A DNA stretch of 64,000 nucleotides from DASYAN01 sp963727755 (GCA_963727755.1 CAVSHN010000015.1:248001-312000); one strand, 5' to 3'; counted from the stretch's first letter, positions 37,564 through 48,520 are shown. Numbers and translations: made by a program. The notes: generated from the sequence alone by a model not told the origin.

Positions 37564-39230
37564 TCATCTGTTTTCCCTCTCCAGTGTGAAGATTTTCTCT
37601 TTCGATGGTAAAATGATTATTCCATGCTCATTCATAATTCTTCTCCCTTTATCTGTGTTCTTAAGCAATTCTCTAACATCTTCATGGATTTCTCGTATTC
37701 TATTAATTTTTTCGAAGTTTTTCTTTATAAATTTGTATCCATTTTTAGATTCCCAGAACGTTTTATTCCTAACCAGCGCTTTCCCAGCTTCAGTATTCAA
37801 AAGTTCTAATCCATATTTAGACAGGAATGCTTTATGTTTAAACAGGAATGCTTTTCTACGAGGAGTATCAAGCCATTGACAGAACGTCTCACAGAACCTC
37901 TCATGTTTAACCAGCTCTTTCCCAGCTTCAGTATTCAAAAGTTCTAATCCATGTTCAGACAGGAATGCATTTCCTTCACGAGTCCCAATCCATTGACAGA
38001 ACACCTCACAGAACGTCTCATGTTTAGCCAGCTCTTTCACTACTTCAGTATTCAAAAGTTCTAATCCATGTTCAGACAGGAATGCATTTCCTTCACGAGT
38101 CCCAAGCCATTGACAGAACGGCTCACAGAACCTCTCATGTTTAGCCAGCTTTTTCCCTACTTTAGTATTCAAAAGTTCTAATCCATGTTCAGACAGGAAT
38201 GCTTTTCCATTGGGAGTATCAAGCCATTGACAGAATGCCTCGCAGAAGCTCTCATGTTTAGCCAGTTCTTTCCCTCCTTCAGTATTCAAAAGTTCTAATC
38301 CATGGTTCTTCAGGAATGCTCCTCCTCTACCGGTATCAAACCATTGACAGAAGTTATATGAGAAGTCCTCATGTTTAGCCAGTTCTTTCCCTGTTTCAGT
38401 ATTCAAAAGTTCTAATGCATACCAACGCATTAATACGGTATCAATCCATTTACAGAACTTCTCACAGAACTTCTCACAGAACTTCTCATGTTTAGCCAGC
38501 TCTTTCCCTCCTTCAGTATTCAAAAGTTCTAATCCATGTTCAAACAGGAATACTGTTCCATCAGGGGTATCAAGCCATTGACAGAAATTCTTACAGAACC
38601 TCTCATGTTTAGCCAGTTCTTTCCCCCCTTCAGTATTCAAAAGTTCTAATCCATGGTTCTTCAGGAATGCTCCTCCTCTACTGGTCTCAAGCCATTGACA
38701 GCAATTCTTACAGAATTTCTCATGTTTAACCAGCTCTTTCCCCACTTTTGTTTTAAACAAATCTATTCCACGTTTATTCATAAAAACCAGAAATTTACTA
38801 CTATTAACCCAATTAAAGCCTTTTTTACTATAAAACCATTTCCTTCCTGTTCGCGTGTTAAAAAACTCTACTCCTTTTTCATCTAGAAAAGTGTGTTTAT
38901 CGTCACTATAAAACCACTCTTTTCCTCGATCACTATAAAACCATTTTTTTCCTACTTCTGTATTAAAAACTCCACACCATGCTCCTGTAGCCAAGCTTTC
39001 CACTCTTCCGTCTTAAAAACTCTCTCTGCCAGCTCTGTCTGCAAGAAACGCCATCCAACTTCATTTTGAAAATCTTCTGGTTTCAGCTGCTTAAACTTCT
39101 TCAGAGTGAGGTCCAAAAGAGAGGGAGCTTTTTGCTGTTGCCGGACCACATCTAGAGGAACGATTTCCTTCTCGCTGCTCTGGCTGCTTTTTTCACTCTG
39201 ATCACCTGTTTTAGAAGGTCTTATTTTCAT
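37564..39230 (-). pseudogene. 39-residue tandem-repeat protein, frameshifted
   Basis: About 555 residues once a one-base deletion in a T run (A5 at 38965-38969 on the plus strand) is repaired. Start at 39230 with AAGGAG. The N-terminus is Ser/Gln-rich and disordered (KTGDQSEKSSQSSEKE). Two or three related units (GKKWFYSDRGKEWFYSDD) lead into eight near-perfect 39-residue repeats, consensus ELAKHERFCExFCQWLDT-x5-FLSEHGLELLNTEGGK, 117 bp each. A basic helical tail follows. The conserved Cys-x3-Cys-x-Trp in each unit suggests a solenoid or metal-stabilised scaffold. No family recognised. Lies between dgcN and dgcA. Confidence 0.7.
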
Positions 39231-39582
39231 AAAATGTTTCTCCTTGATCTTATTCCGATGTATTACAAGTCCCATGGTGTCCAAACATGTAATCTATGAT
39301 TCTGCCCATGAAGCTCTACATGCTGGTTTCCTGTTGGCTCCTCCCACAGCTTCAGTTCCCCTTGGGTCTTGCAGTCTCATTGGTTTGAGGTCAAGAGTCC
39401 TTGAGAACTCTATCTCAAGCCACTCACCTCACCATCTCAACATTCCTCATCAAGATCCCCTCTCTCTTTAAGCATACCTCGGAGGTGTGGTTTTATCCAT
39501 GTCAACTGATAGACACCTTCTAGACAACTTGACGAGAAAGTAATCCTCCTTTATGTTTAGTATGCTTTCACCTTTACGCATC
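39231..39582. other. Gene-free stretch upstream of the repeat protein
   Basis: Pyrimidine-rich in places but no clear copy of the shared element. No ORF on either strand has a ribosome site. Confidence 0.35.
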
Positions 39583-40650
39583 TCAGAGAGCTGCCTCTCT
39601 CTCTGCAAGATGATAGCTAAGTGCATCCATTAATCGACCTGCCCCAAAACGCATAATATCAGTCGCAGGTAACCCCGTCTCATCTTCCATCCTCTTCACA
39701 GCACCGCATGCCTCCTGCTCAGTAAGATGGCTCGTAATAAGACTGAGGCCCACGACCTTACTGTTGAGATCTGGTCGTAGCCAGTTGGCCGCTTGTTCGT
39801 TTATCTCGATGAGACGTTTGAGAGGTGGCAAGGCACAGTGATCATAACCTCTGATGGTAGTAGTGCCAACTTTGTGGCAAAATATCATAGCATTGGGCAT
39901 GGAACCATGCATCAGTCCCAGCGTAACGGGTGAATAAGCTGGATGATTGAGTGCCCCTTGTCCTTCTACAAAGACCCAATCATGGCGATTAGTGAAATCT
40001 AGCACTATTTCTTCCATCAGACCAACGAGAAAATCGCTAACGATAGCATCTGCTGGCAGCCCATTGCCTGAAATCATGATACCTGTTTGCCCAGTTGCAA
40101 TGAAGGCACTATTCAATCCGCGTTTAAGAGCTTCCTGATTGAGTTCTAACGCAGCCGACATTTTGCCTGTACTACAATCTGACCCCACAAGCAGGACAGT
40201 ATAACTACCTGACCGATGAGAAGTGAAAGTGGCAATCCGTTTCTTATTGGGGGGACGTCGGACATCCCAGATAGTCACTCCATGCCTTGCTGCTGCTATG
40301 TGCAATTCTTCATCGTTGGAGAGAAAGACATGTAAGCCATTAATGATATCGAGCCCGGCATTAACGGCTGTAAGCAATTGCCAGCGCCATTCGCTTGGCA
40401 GCAGGCCACCTCTGGGCGCAATGCCGAGTAAGAGCGCATCTGGCTGATATGCAAGTGCTTCGTTTATATCTCTTACAATAGGAATGCCTCTCCCAAAATC
40501 TGCTTCCAGAACTTGTGCTACATTTTTACCCGCTTTTGTACTATCGATAACAGCGACAACGCTATCTTGGCCATAGCGTATAACTCCAATAGCTGTTTTA
40601 GCATTATCCCATTCAAATAACCCTTCAGCTAAGATGGCTATTTTTCGCAT
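39583..40650 (-). CDS. dgcN: DUF1611 P-loop protein, D-glutamate N-acetyltransferase-like (DgcN)
   Basis: 355 residues, two domains: N-terminal Rossmann-like (RKIAILAEGLFEWDNAKTAI) and a C-terminal P-loop domain with VGSDCSTGKMSAAL and a Walker B-like DWVFVEGQGALNHPAYS. Members called DgcN acetylate D-Glu with acetyl-CoA in D-amino-acid catabolism and are encoded with DgcA. The start has AGAGGTG upstream. Full length and intact. The dgcA-like gene is 2.2 kb downstream on the same strand beyond the repeat-protein gene. Confidence 0.85.
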   Translation of the reverse strand: MRKIAILAEGLFEWDNAKTAIGVIRYGQDSVVAVIDSTKAGKNVAQVLEADFGRGIPIVRDINEALAYQPDALLLGIAPRGGLLPSEWRWQLLTAVNAGLDIINGLHVFLSNDEELHIAAARHGVTIWDVRRPPNKKRIATFTSHRSGSYTVLLVGSDCSTGKMSAALELNQEALKRGLNSAFIATGQTGIMISGNGLPADAIVSDFLVGLMEEIVLDFTNRHDWVFVEGQGALNHPAYSPVTLGLMHGSMPNAMIFCHKVGTTTIRGYDHCALPPLKRLIEINEQAANWLRPDLNSKVVGLSLITSHLTEQEACGAVKRMEDETGLPATDIMRFGAGRLMDALSYHLAEREAAL

Positions 40651-40835
40651 GATTTTTGCACCTCTATTGATCTAAGGAACTGACTAGGGTTAAATTGTCT
40701 CTTTGTCGCCTTGCAAATGCCCCTGGATGTGTGTAGCATTTTTGCGAACGGACGGACAAGCTACAGCTCGTACATGGGGCGGTGGCTACCCTGTCTTAGT
40801 ATACTGTGCTATTATTTAGATGTCTAATATATGAA

Positions 40836-42811
40836 CTCATCATTCGCACAATCCAGATGGGATAAGAGAAATTACAGTGCGATCGAGTCATCCCATAGAA
40901 CTCCCTGCGAGCAGTTGGTGATCGGAAGGTATCGTGCGAGCTAGTCGCGAATAGAGATCAGGTGGAAAACCCAGCAGAGCAAGAAGTCTTTGCTGAACCG
41001 GATTAAGAGGTGTGATATGATAAATAATCTGGTTAGGCAAAGTGATGCGCGTCAGGATAATTTTCCGAAAAGACTGCAAGATGCGCTCCGCAGTTGGTCG
41101 GTCCGTCTCCTTGCGTGCACTGTCGAGGAATAAGCCAGCAATTTTGGTCTGCTCAGCTTCAAGCTGGCGGCGCACGGTGAACTCCACAAGCGTCAAGATG
41201 CAAACCGCAAGACTAAGTAAGCGAGACAGTCCGATAACCTGATCGTCACGTTTCACGAACATGGGTGCCAGAGCTAAGTATTTTCCTTTCAAGCGCTCGA
41301 AAGCACGCTCAACCAAATATTCGTGGCGATATTCCAGAACGGCCTCTTGGAAAGACAAGCAAGCAACAGATGCATTAGTAACATAAGCCCGCCAACCCAA
41401 GGTGGCAGCCCGCGCCGTGATGGCCGTATCGATGCCCTCGACTACTGTCACCTGATAACGACAATGCTCGGTGATCTCTTTTTCTCGGTTGATGCTACCA
41501 CGTCCTCGGCCAACGTACTTCTCGGTCGTCCACGTCTCCTGCACGTAATGGTAATGCAGCAGACCCACAACGTCATATTTGACAAGTATCGCTTCCGCAG
41601 CGGCTTGGAGCACGGCTTCCTCACGAAGCTGTCGTCTGCCCGGACCAATTGCTGGCGTTAGTGCTAGAATAGCTTTTTTGGCTTTTTCGATCCGCTTCTG
41701 CAAATCTTGGGATTGCTTGTGGGCATGGGCAGGAGAATACACCACCAGGACACGCTCTTGCCAACTGCCTCCGTGATCGTCTTGGCAGCTCCTCGTGAAT
41801 TCATAGCCCTTCGCGATGGTTATCTCCTGATCTCCATCCTTGATGACCACTTGCTGCCAGTTGTCTTCTCCCATGGATAAAGCCATCGTAACCCACGTTT
41901 TCATGGCCGATGCTGTTTCCCCCACCAGTGCTAATGGAGTGAGGTAGTGATGCCCAAGTCGCATGATACCCGCCCGTGTTGCTAGTGCGCTCATCTTACA
42001 ATCACCGACCAAGAGCAATTGGCAATCTTCACCCAAGAAGGAATGGACGCGCTCGATCAGTGGGAGATAGAACGGGTCATCGGCATGTTGCCCAGCCAAA
42101 ACATCTAGTGCGACTGGCAAACCCAGTGGCGCTAGTACTGCCATCATTAGCTTTATTTGACGTAATGCAGGATTATCTTTACTGTGACCAAATTGCCAGA
42201 GGCTCCCTTCCCCTCCTTCTCGATAACCTGAAATCGTTGTGGCGTCGATATGCATGGTCTTTTTACGCAGATCATAGACTTTTACCAGATTTTTGGCTAA
42301 CATCTCCTCTGTCTTGTGCCAATTGTTATCGTCACTTAAATATGATAATGCGATGGTTAAGCGATCATCGCTGCAGTCGGTATCGCTAATTTTCTGGCCT
42401 GTTATTGCTTCTAGAGTGTCATGCATTCCACGTACCCAAGCTTGCACTGGTAGCTTGCGATGGTCTCCTTCGCTGATCATGTAGGCTAGCCAGATACACA
42501 GTGTCCAGCCCCAGCTTAGCCTCCCTCCAACACAATACCTCTTGCACACGATGTCGATCAGGGCGGGTAAACCCATACGCTTGATTTGTTCTATCAATAC
42601 AACGACATCATCGATTATTTCATTGTCAACGGCTATATCTTGCATCAGGCGCTTCTCCTAATTATTTACTCACGGGCGTTTACTTGCCCCCATACGTGCT
42701 AGGGAGTCTGCCATTATCATATCCGATTTGCACCCATGCTATCCACTCCCACTATGAGAGCGTCCCTCCACTATTTACAAAAAGGCCCCGCTTGACTGTG
42801 CGAATGGTGAG
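40836..42811 (-). mobile_element. IS1634-like insertion sequence, 1976 bp
   Basis: Ends CTCATCATTCGCACAATC (left) and, inverted, CTCACCATTCGCACAGTC (right) match at 16 of 18 bases. Flanked by the 6-bp direct repeat TATGAA (40830-40835 and 42812-42817). One intact transposase gene. Inserted between dgcN's upstream region and the ATPase locus. Confidence 0.9.
40888..42645 (-). CDS. IS1634-family DDE transposase
   Basis: 585 residues, full length. DUF4277-like N-terminus (IEQIKRMGLPALIDIVCKRY) followed by the IS4-type core: Asp in MHIDATTISGY, Asp in LLVGDCKMSAL, and the YREK-like block YLVERAFERLKGKYLALAP with the Glu. Appears functional. Confidence 0.9.
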   Translation of the reverse strand: MQDIAVDNEIIDDVVVLIEQIKRMGLPALIDIVCKRYCVGGRLSWGWTLCIWLAYMISEGDHRKLPVQAWVRGMHDTLEAITGQKISDTDCSDDRLTIALSYLSDDNNWHKTEEMLAKNLVKVYDLRKKTMHIDATTISGYREGGEGSLWQFGHSKDNPALRQIKLMMAVLAPLGLPVALDVLAGQHADDPFYLPLIERVHSFLGEDCQLLLVGDCKMSALATRAGIMRLGHHYLTPLALVGETASAMKTWVTMALSMGEDNWQQVVIKDGDQEITIAKGYEFTRSCQDDHGGSWQERVLVVYSPAHAHKQSQDLQKRIEKAKKAILALTPAIGPGRRQLREEAVLQAAAEAILVKYDVVGLLHYHYVQETWTTEKYVGRGRGSINREKEITEHCRYQVTVVEGIDTAITARAATLGWRAYVTNASVACLSFQEAVLEYRHEYLVERAFERLKGKYLALAPMFVKRDDQVIGLSRLLSLAVCILTLVEFTVRRQLEAEQTKIAGLFLDSARKETDRPTAERILQSFRKIILTRITLPNQIIYHITPLNPVQQRLLALLGFPPDLYSRLARTIPSDHQLLAGSSMG

Positions 42812-42911
42812 TATGAATCATAGGCCAATGATATATTGAAAGTATCAACAATGAGGAATTTCAGACAATTACGGTTCTTGATTGTTATTGCGGAAGAACT
42901 GCATTCGCATG

Positions 42912-42942
42912 GCAAACTTTCCCTCTTTCCCCCTCGAAAAGA
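42912..42942 (+). promoter_or_regulatory. Shared C/T-rich upstream element, copy d (orphan)
   Basis: GGCAAACTTTCCCTCTTTCC then CCCTCGAAAAGAAAG. Followed 10 bases later by GGTCTATACTTCC. No intact gene follows on the plus strand; the only reading is an 11-codon ORF at 43010. The rest of 42818-43166 is gene-free. Confidence 0.5.
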
Positions 42943-43166
42943 AAGCCAAAGTGGTCTATACTTCCTCTCAAGAACCCTCACTCTAGCAACAGGAAGGTGA
43001 ACGGAACAGATGAAAACATGGGAGCCTATTCTCAAAAGACAGTAGATGCATCAAATTCATGATTCAAGTGAAAGCGCAGACTAAGATGCTTTGTTGGATG
43101 GTATTGGAGCGTGTTCGACGAGCAGGAGCTAAGTCAAACCCACCCACTGAGCTTTAAAGGTTGAGA

Positions 43167-44634
43167 TTAGACCAATGACGAGTCAGGGTCTTTGAAGTAA
43201 AGCCGATCAGCATCAACCAAAAGAATGCGCTTCTCAGGGTGCGAAGCTTCGGCAAGAAGGTCAGGATGAAAGCCGCTGCGCGAGAAGCAAAGTCTCCATG
43301 GGGAAATAAGAGGATCAAGATCCTTGCGTGCCATCTCAATAGCATGGCGTAGTCCACCGAGATCACGCATATCCATTGGCGAATTGCTCCACTTGCATTC
43401 GCCAAATAGTACCGCCTCTCGTCGCGATGACAGAGCAACGACATCAATTTCATCTTGTTCGTCCTTGGTTCCTCCCCACCACGATCCCACCTCGGCAATA
43501 TCCAGATCGGAAGGGAGGAGTCCACGTTGTAGGGCGATCCATATCCACTCGCGGCAGATTTCCTCGAAGACATACTGGCTCACATAGCCATCAATCTCCT
43601 CCTTAATCTGCGCAAGAGCAATCGTAGTCTGTCCGCGTCGCAACATGCTGCGGCGACTATCGATGAAACGATACCAGAAGGCTAAGAAAGGATCGGCAAT
43701 GTGATAGCGGGATCTTGATCGCTGCTCCCCACGCGTAGTCGGAGCCGTCACCCGTGCGACGATGCCAAGATCGACCAGCCGATTGAGTGGCTCAAAAATA
43801 TCGGCAGCACTGTGACGTCCCACCTCTTTTGCAATATCGCCCGGCGTAGACTTGCCCATTGCCATAGCTCGAACGAGTGACGTATACAGACGATCGGCCC
43901 GCAGATCGGTAAAACGGAGCCAATCCGGCTCAACAAATAAACGAGCATTTGGGTCCAGGATAGTCTCGCTGACAGCATCCCATAGGCCAAGAGCAGGATC
44001 AATTTCGCGCACATACCCCGGCAGTCCTCCCCAGATAGAGTAGCCCCTCACTTTGTCCTGGGAAGACCAATCAGGATAGAACTCCGCTGCATGTTGATAA
44101 TCAAGTGGCAAAATTTCGATCTGGCGGGTACGTCTATTCTGTAGCGGCCCATGTTCGCTCAAAGTGTGCTCGTGCATCCATGAGACATGTGAGCCAGCCA
44201 AAAAGACCTTGAGATTGGGGGTAGTGCGAGACATTGCATCCCACCATTTCTGGCATCACCGTTTCTGTTGCCGGATCGGCCTCTGCGAGATAGGGAAACT
44301 CATCAATCACGACGACAAATGGTTGATGAGGAGTGCTCTGTGCCAAGCTTGTCATCGCTGCAAACAAGTCTGCAAGTGAGGCAAAGTGACCAACCAGAGC
44401 AACTCCCTGCTGATCTGCAACACGACGAAGTTCATTCGTCAGATCGACAAGCTGTTGTGGCAAAAGCTCGGTTGTCGCTTGATAGTAGAGCGCATAGTGA
44501 TCGTTGATCGCTTGGATGAGCAATTCGCTCTTTCCGCTGCCTCGGCGCCCATAAACAATCACGAGTTCAGCCTGCTTGGAAGAGAGACTTCTCTTGAGAG
44601 TATTGAGTTCCGCAAGACGGTTGAAAAAAGCCAT
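43167..44634 (-). pseudogene. DUF234-type AAA ATPase, frameshifted
   Basis: Archaeal-ATPase-like protein. P-loop YGRRGSGKSELL, Walker B VVVIDEFPYLAE, a winged-helix linker (GKSTPGDIAKEVGRHSAADI) and a C-terminal restriction-endonuclease-like domain (DEIDVVALSSRREAVLFGEC-KW). Such proteins are often linked to mobile elements; function is poorly known. One extra A near 44247 (on the plus strand, an extra T in CCATTTCTGG) splits it; without it the text is MPEWWDAMSRTTPNLKVFLA. Start 44634 with GAGAGG upstream. Confidence 0.82.
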
Positions 44635-44642
44635 GGGGCCTC

Positions 44643-44805
44643 TCATTCATTGTTGGTACATGTGCCATTAGTATATGTATCATTGGATTATGTACCAATG
44701 ATATACGATCCAATGCTGATTGGCAAGAGCTGAAGCTGATGGTTGTGGGGAGGCAAAGCGTTGGGTACAGGCCAACTGTCCCTCTTTCTCCATCGAAAAG
44801 AGAGC
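44643..44805. repeat. 163-bp direct repeat, copy 1 (contains element e)
   Basis: Nearly identical to 47738-47908. Includes the imperfect palindrome at 44653-44698 (arms TTGGTACAT/ATGTACCAA) and the shared element CAACTGTCCCTCTTTCTCCA (44773-44792) followed by TCGAAAAGAGAGC. It lies between the divergent ATPase and protease genes, so it can serve both. 44806-45038 has no gene. Confidence 0.8.
44773..44805 (+). promoter_or_regulatory. Shared C/T-rich upstream element, copy e
   Basis: CAACTGTCCCTCTTTCTCCA then TCGAAAAGAGAGC, followed by GTCTATACT 8 bases on. About 235 bases before the C39-like protease gene. Confidence 0.65.
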
Positions 44806-45038
44806 CATCTTAGTCTATACTCACTCTTGTGAAATCTCACTCTGGTTGAGATACTTTTCCTGCCATCGTAGCGATGAGCCATTTTAGAAATAAATAACCT
44901 TGCAACATTTGTAGCATGTTATTAGTACGTTAGACATAAAAGCTGATCTCTCTGACTTGTGGGATGCCACGATCTTGCTAACTTGGGGAAGATGCTTCAT
45001 CCCGTTAGTCACTCTTGAATGAAGAAGGATATAAGGAT

Positions 45039-47708
45039 ATGCCTCATCTAGAAAGAACAAAGTCGGATCTCTCCGAAACCGAAAAGCAGTCACAATCGAA
45101 AAACAGCTTCGATCTGTTAAGAAACAGTCTCACACGCTCCAATAGCCTACCAAAAGAGTATGAGCAAAATCAGCTACCAGAATCTCCATCCATCATACAG
45201 CAAGAGAATATTCATAATGCGTATGATATGATAAGCACAGATAAAATACTTAATGATATCTTTGAAATAGGAATTGCTAAATATCAAGAAGAATATGATT
45301 TAATTAAATCAAAATATAAAGAAATATTGGACAGCCTTGAAGAGTTTCTTAGTCAATCGGCACCATGGCAGAAGGGCGAAGTCGTTCTCAACGAGAGCAA
45401 GCAAGTGTTAGATGACTACAAGCAATTGAAAAGTGATCCTCAAAGATATCAAGAGGAACTCAAAAAGATTGACGATAAAGTGAATTTCCTGCTAAGAAAA
45501 ATTCCACAGTGTTGAGAAAGAGATGAGAGACCTAGCAAAAAGATTAAATGGAAATCATGAAAGTAAGGAGGAGATAAAGTATTTTATGCTTGCAAGCAAA
45601 CGAATTCAGTTGCAAAAAGACATACAGAAGGCACCGCTCACCCCTATCGATATGGTTTATGAACAGCACGAGAAACATCGCTTAGTATACGATGACATGC
45701 AGTCAATAAGGGGGGAAGAATGGGACAGGCTTGAAAGTGGGACCGACTTGCCTTCGATGACCGCTCAATTGCTCGACAAGGTTCAGCGAATCCAAAATTG
45801 TTGGGTCAGTGGTGTTCAGTTGAGTTACGGGCAAAAGTTCAGGAACTTGAGAGTGAGGTAGAGCAGCTTTCCGGGAATTCATTTATAAATAGTAAACATG
45901 TTGAAAAGTTTACGGAACATTATAACTTACTTGACGAACTGGAGGGAGCCTTCGATAGTTATAATCCCCATCGCTCAAGAGAGCATGTATCCTTGTGGGA
46001 AGGTATCGTATCACCTCAAAAATTCGGGGCGGAAAAAACTGATTCTCCAGATGAACCGAGGCCAGAGAAGCAGTCACAATCCGAGCTGTTAAGAAACAAT
46101 CTCACGTGCCCCTCCAGTCAGCCACAAGAGTCTCTACCATCAGAGGCGCCAGATATATTGCAAAAAGAAACAAATAAAGCTTTAGGCGAACTATCCGACG
46201 AATATACTGTTTATAAAGAAAAAATTAATGAATACCAAAATAGCTATAATAAATATAAAAATGGGCTATCAACATTAAAAGCTCATCTTAAAGCCTCGTC
46301 TAAGCAATTGGTACGATGGCGGGAACAGAGTAATGAGTATCAAGCCATCTACCAGGAGAGCAAGCAAGTGTTGGAAGACTACGAGAAACTGAAAAATGAT
46401 CCCCAAGAATTCAACAAACAGCTGTATGATATTGAGACCAACGTAGCTTCTAAGCGCAAAGAATTGCATGCTGTTGAGCAAGAGATACTTGCTCTGACAA
46501 AAGAACAAGAAGAACTTCATGATAAGATACAAAAAGATACAAGAGAACTAGGCGAGCAGGATTCCCCAAACCAACAGCGTTTGCAAGAGGTAGAGAACAG
46601 GCTCCTACTTCTTCCAGCAGAATTAAGTGCACTGCGAAAACAACTGCAAGAGGCGTCGATTACCCCTACCGACAGACTCAATGCAGAGGATAGTAAATAT
46701 CGCTTAGCCTTCAATGAGATAAAAACAATCGGTGAAAATGTTGACCAGAAATTGACAAAGTACAGCCTTAATACAACTCCCGAAGCTCAGGGAAGTGGGA
46801 CGGCATCACTTCCAGAAGTGACTGGTCAGATCAACAACTTGCTCAGCGAAGTGAAGTCAATCCAAGCATTGGCAAATGACCATTCGGGATACCAACATGA
46901 ATTACAGTTAATACATGAACAAGTCAAGATGCTTGTGCAGGATATAGAACAGATTGATCAGGAGGCAACAGCTTTCAAAGAGCAACTTGAGGAGCACATT
47001 AACCATCTCAAGGCAGAGGTTTTGAAACACAGTCAGTTCAAGAAATTATCCCTTGAAGCGGATTTCTGGCGTCATATTGGCACAGATATTTATAATCCTT
47101 GTTACTCGATGGATCGCGCACGTTTCAGTCCGGTCGCTGGCAATGACCTTCGCTCTTATCTGCTTGGGCCATGTGGTCTCGCGGCGACAAGACGGAGTTT
47201 GAGCCTCCTATTAGGTAGAGGCATTCTCATGGATGCTACATATCCGAAGGTTGCTCAGCTCGTTAACTATTACTCCTTTGCTAGCAAGGACATAACAATG
47301 CCGTGGAATATCCCAAGCGCATTCCGACACTACGGCTTTGATTATATCTATACCAATACCAATGTCGATACGAGCAAATTATTAACTATAGAGAAGATTC
47401 AGCACATAACACAGCAGGGCCATAGTATTGTTGTAGAGGTAGAAAAACCTGGAATAACATGGCATTACCTGCTCATTGAGAACGCAACAAGAGTGGGAGG
47501 TGGTTATAAGGTTACCTTTTATAATTCTGCTGGTGGTGGGTTAGTGACTTTACCTTATAAAGAGCTTGAGAAGATCTTAACGGGTCGTTACATTCTTCCC
47601 TCAGAGGAACAGGTGAAAACAAAGGAGCCCATTCTAAAGGCTCAAGTGAAATTGCAGATGAAGGAGCTTTGGAATATCTTGGCGTCTTCTGAAAAAGAAG
47701 GCATTTGA
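45039..47708 (+). pseudogene. Coiled-coil protein with C39-like cysteine protease domain, two frameshifts
   Basis: About 890 residues once frame changes near 45510 and 45800 are repaired. Start 45039 (AAGGATATAAGG upstream). The first 330 residues and the next 340 are two copies of one module: a Ser-rich stretch (EKQSQS...LLRN(S/N)LT) and a long coiled coil with ESKQVL(D/E)DY(K/E)xLK(S/N)DPQ. The C-terminal domain has a papain-like triad: Cys in LGPCGLAATRRSLSLLL, His in ITWHYLLIENA, Asn in TFYNSAGGG. Bacterial C39-like proteases cut peptides or act as injected effectors. The second half has no internal start, so the pieces belong together. Confidence 0.68.
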
Positions 47709-47737
47709 CAGGCTTCTGCCTGTGTCAAACCCACGGA

Positions 47738-47908
47738 TCATTCATCGTTGGTACATGTGCCATTGGTATATATACCATTGGATTATGTACCAATGATATA
47801 CGATCCAATGCTGATTGGCAAGAGCTGAAGCTGACGGTTGTACTTGTCTGGGGAGGCAAAGCGTTGGGTACAGGCCAACTGTCCCTCTTTCTCCATCGAA
47901 AAGAGAGC
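47738..47908. repeat. Direct repeat, copy 2 (contains element f)
   Basis: 171 bp, same as 44643-44805 apart from a 10-base extra segment (TACTTGTCTG region) and few substitutions. The palindrome at 47748-47793 is better preserved: TTGGTACAT, GTGC, TGGTATATATACCA core, GATT, ATGTACCAA. The element copy is at 47876-47908. No plus-strand gene follows, so it is an orphan promoter copy. 47709-47737 holds only the protease gene's end. Confidence 0.8.
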
Positions 47909-47921
47909 TACACTTGTCGAT

Positions 47922-48520
47922 TTATATCAAGCGTGATAAGATTTCCAGACTCATCAATATATCGAGCGCATTTGAACACTGGAATAAGAGGCACAAGGCC
48001 AAGAGCGGATCATAGTACGAAGACACTTGAAGATCTATTGAGGAAAGAGGCGAGAGAGCTTCCTTGCTCCTCACCTCCTCACTTGAATATCTCATCTCCT
48101 CGCCTACATCCTGGCGAAGCCTCACCTCCTCTTTTCCCACGTTTTGATGATCGTCCCTTGCAACTTGGCTAGCCTTCACCTCATTTCCTGCCACATCCTC
48201 ACCTTGATCCCTCATCTCATCAACCGCATCCTCATCTAAATCCCTCATCTCATCAACCGCATCCTCATCTAAATCCCACACCTCATCATCTTCCACCTCC
48301 TCACTTTCAGACAAGGCCTTAGTCTCTTCCTTGCTACATGGGAGAATACCCAAATCGCCTATGAGAGGAGAAGGCATCACTGACTTCCAGATCTTCAAGC
48401 GTGGCATTGACCCCATACAACCTTCGCAGATCATCAAGGGTCGCCCCATTCAGACACAACTCTCTCAAGTCTTTCATTGTCGCCACTTGTCCCACCACCT
48501 TTCCATATTGACAAGCATCA
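47922..48520 (-). pseudogene. Acidic repeat-containing hypothetical, probably frameshifted
   Basis: Minus-strand frame one (from about 48480) reads MKDLRELCLNGATLDDLRRL then YGVNATLEDLEVSDAF; near 48350 the text passes to another frame with LSESEEVEDDEVWD and a tandem 11-residue unit DLDEDAVDEMR (33 bp x2, then a weaker third), ending 47922. Coding evidence is the protein-like helical pattern only. No ribosome site is clear. It may instead be non-coding low-complexity DNA. Confidence 0.35.

Noticed and set aside
37900..38760. CRISPR-like array suggested by regularly spaced repeats
   Set aside because: The 117-bp units are contiguous and encode an in-frame 39-residue protein repeat; there are no spacers.
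45523..45861. Separate gene between the two protease-gene frames
   Set aside because: Its sequence fills exactly the missing part of the first coiled-coil module, so it is a frame-shifted segment of one gene.
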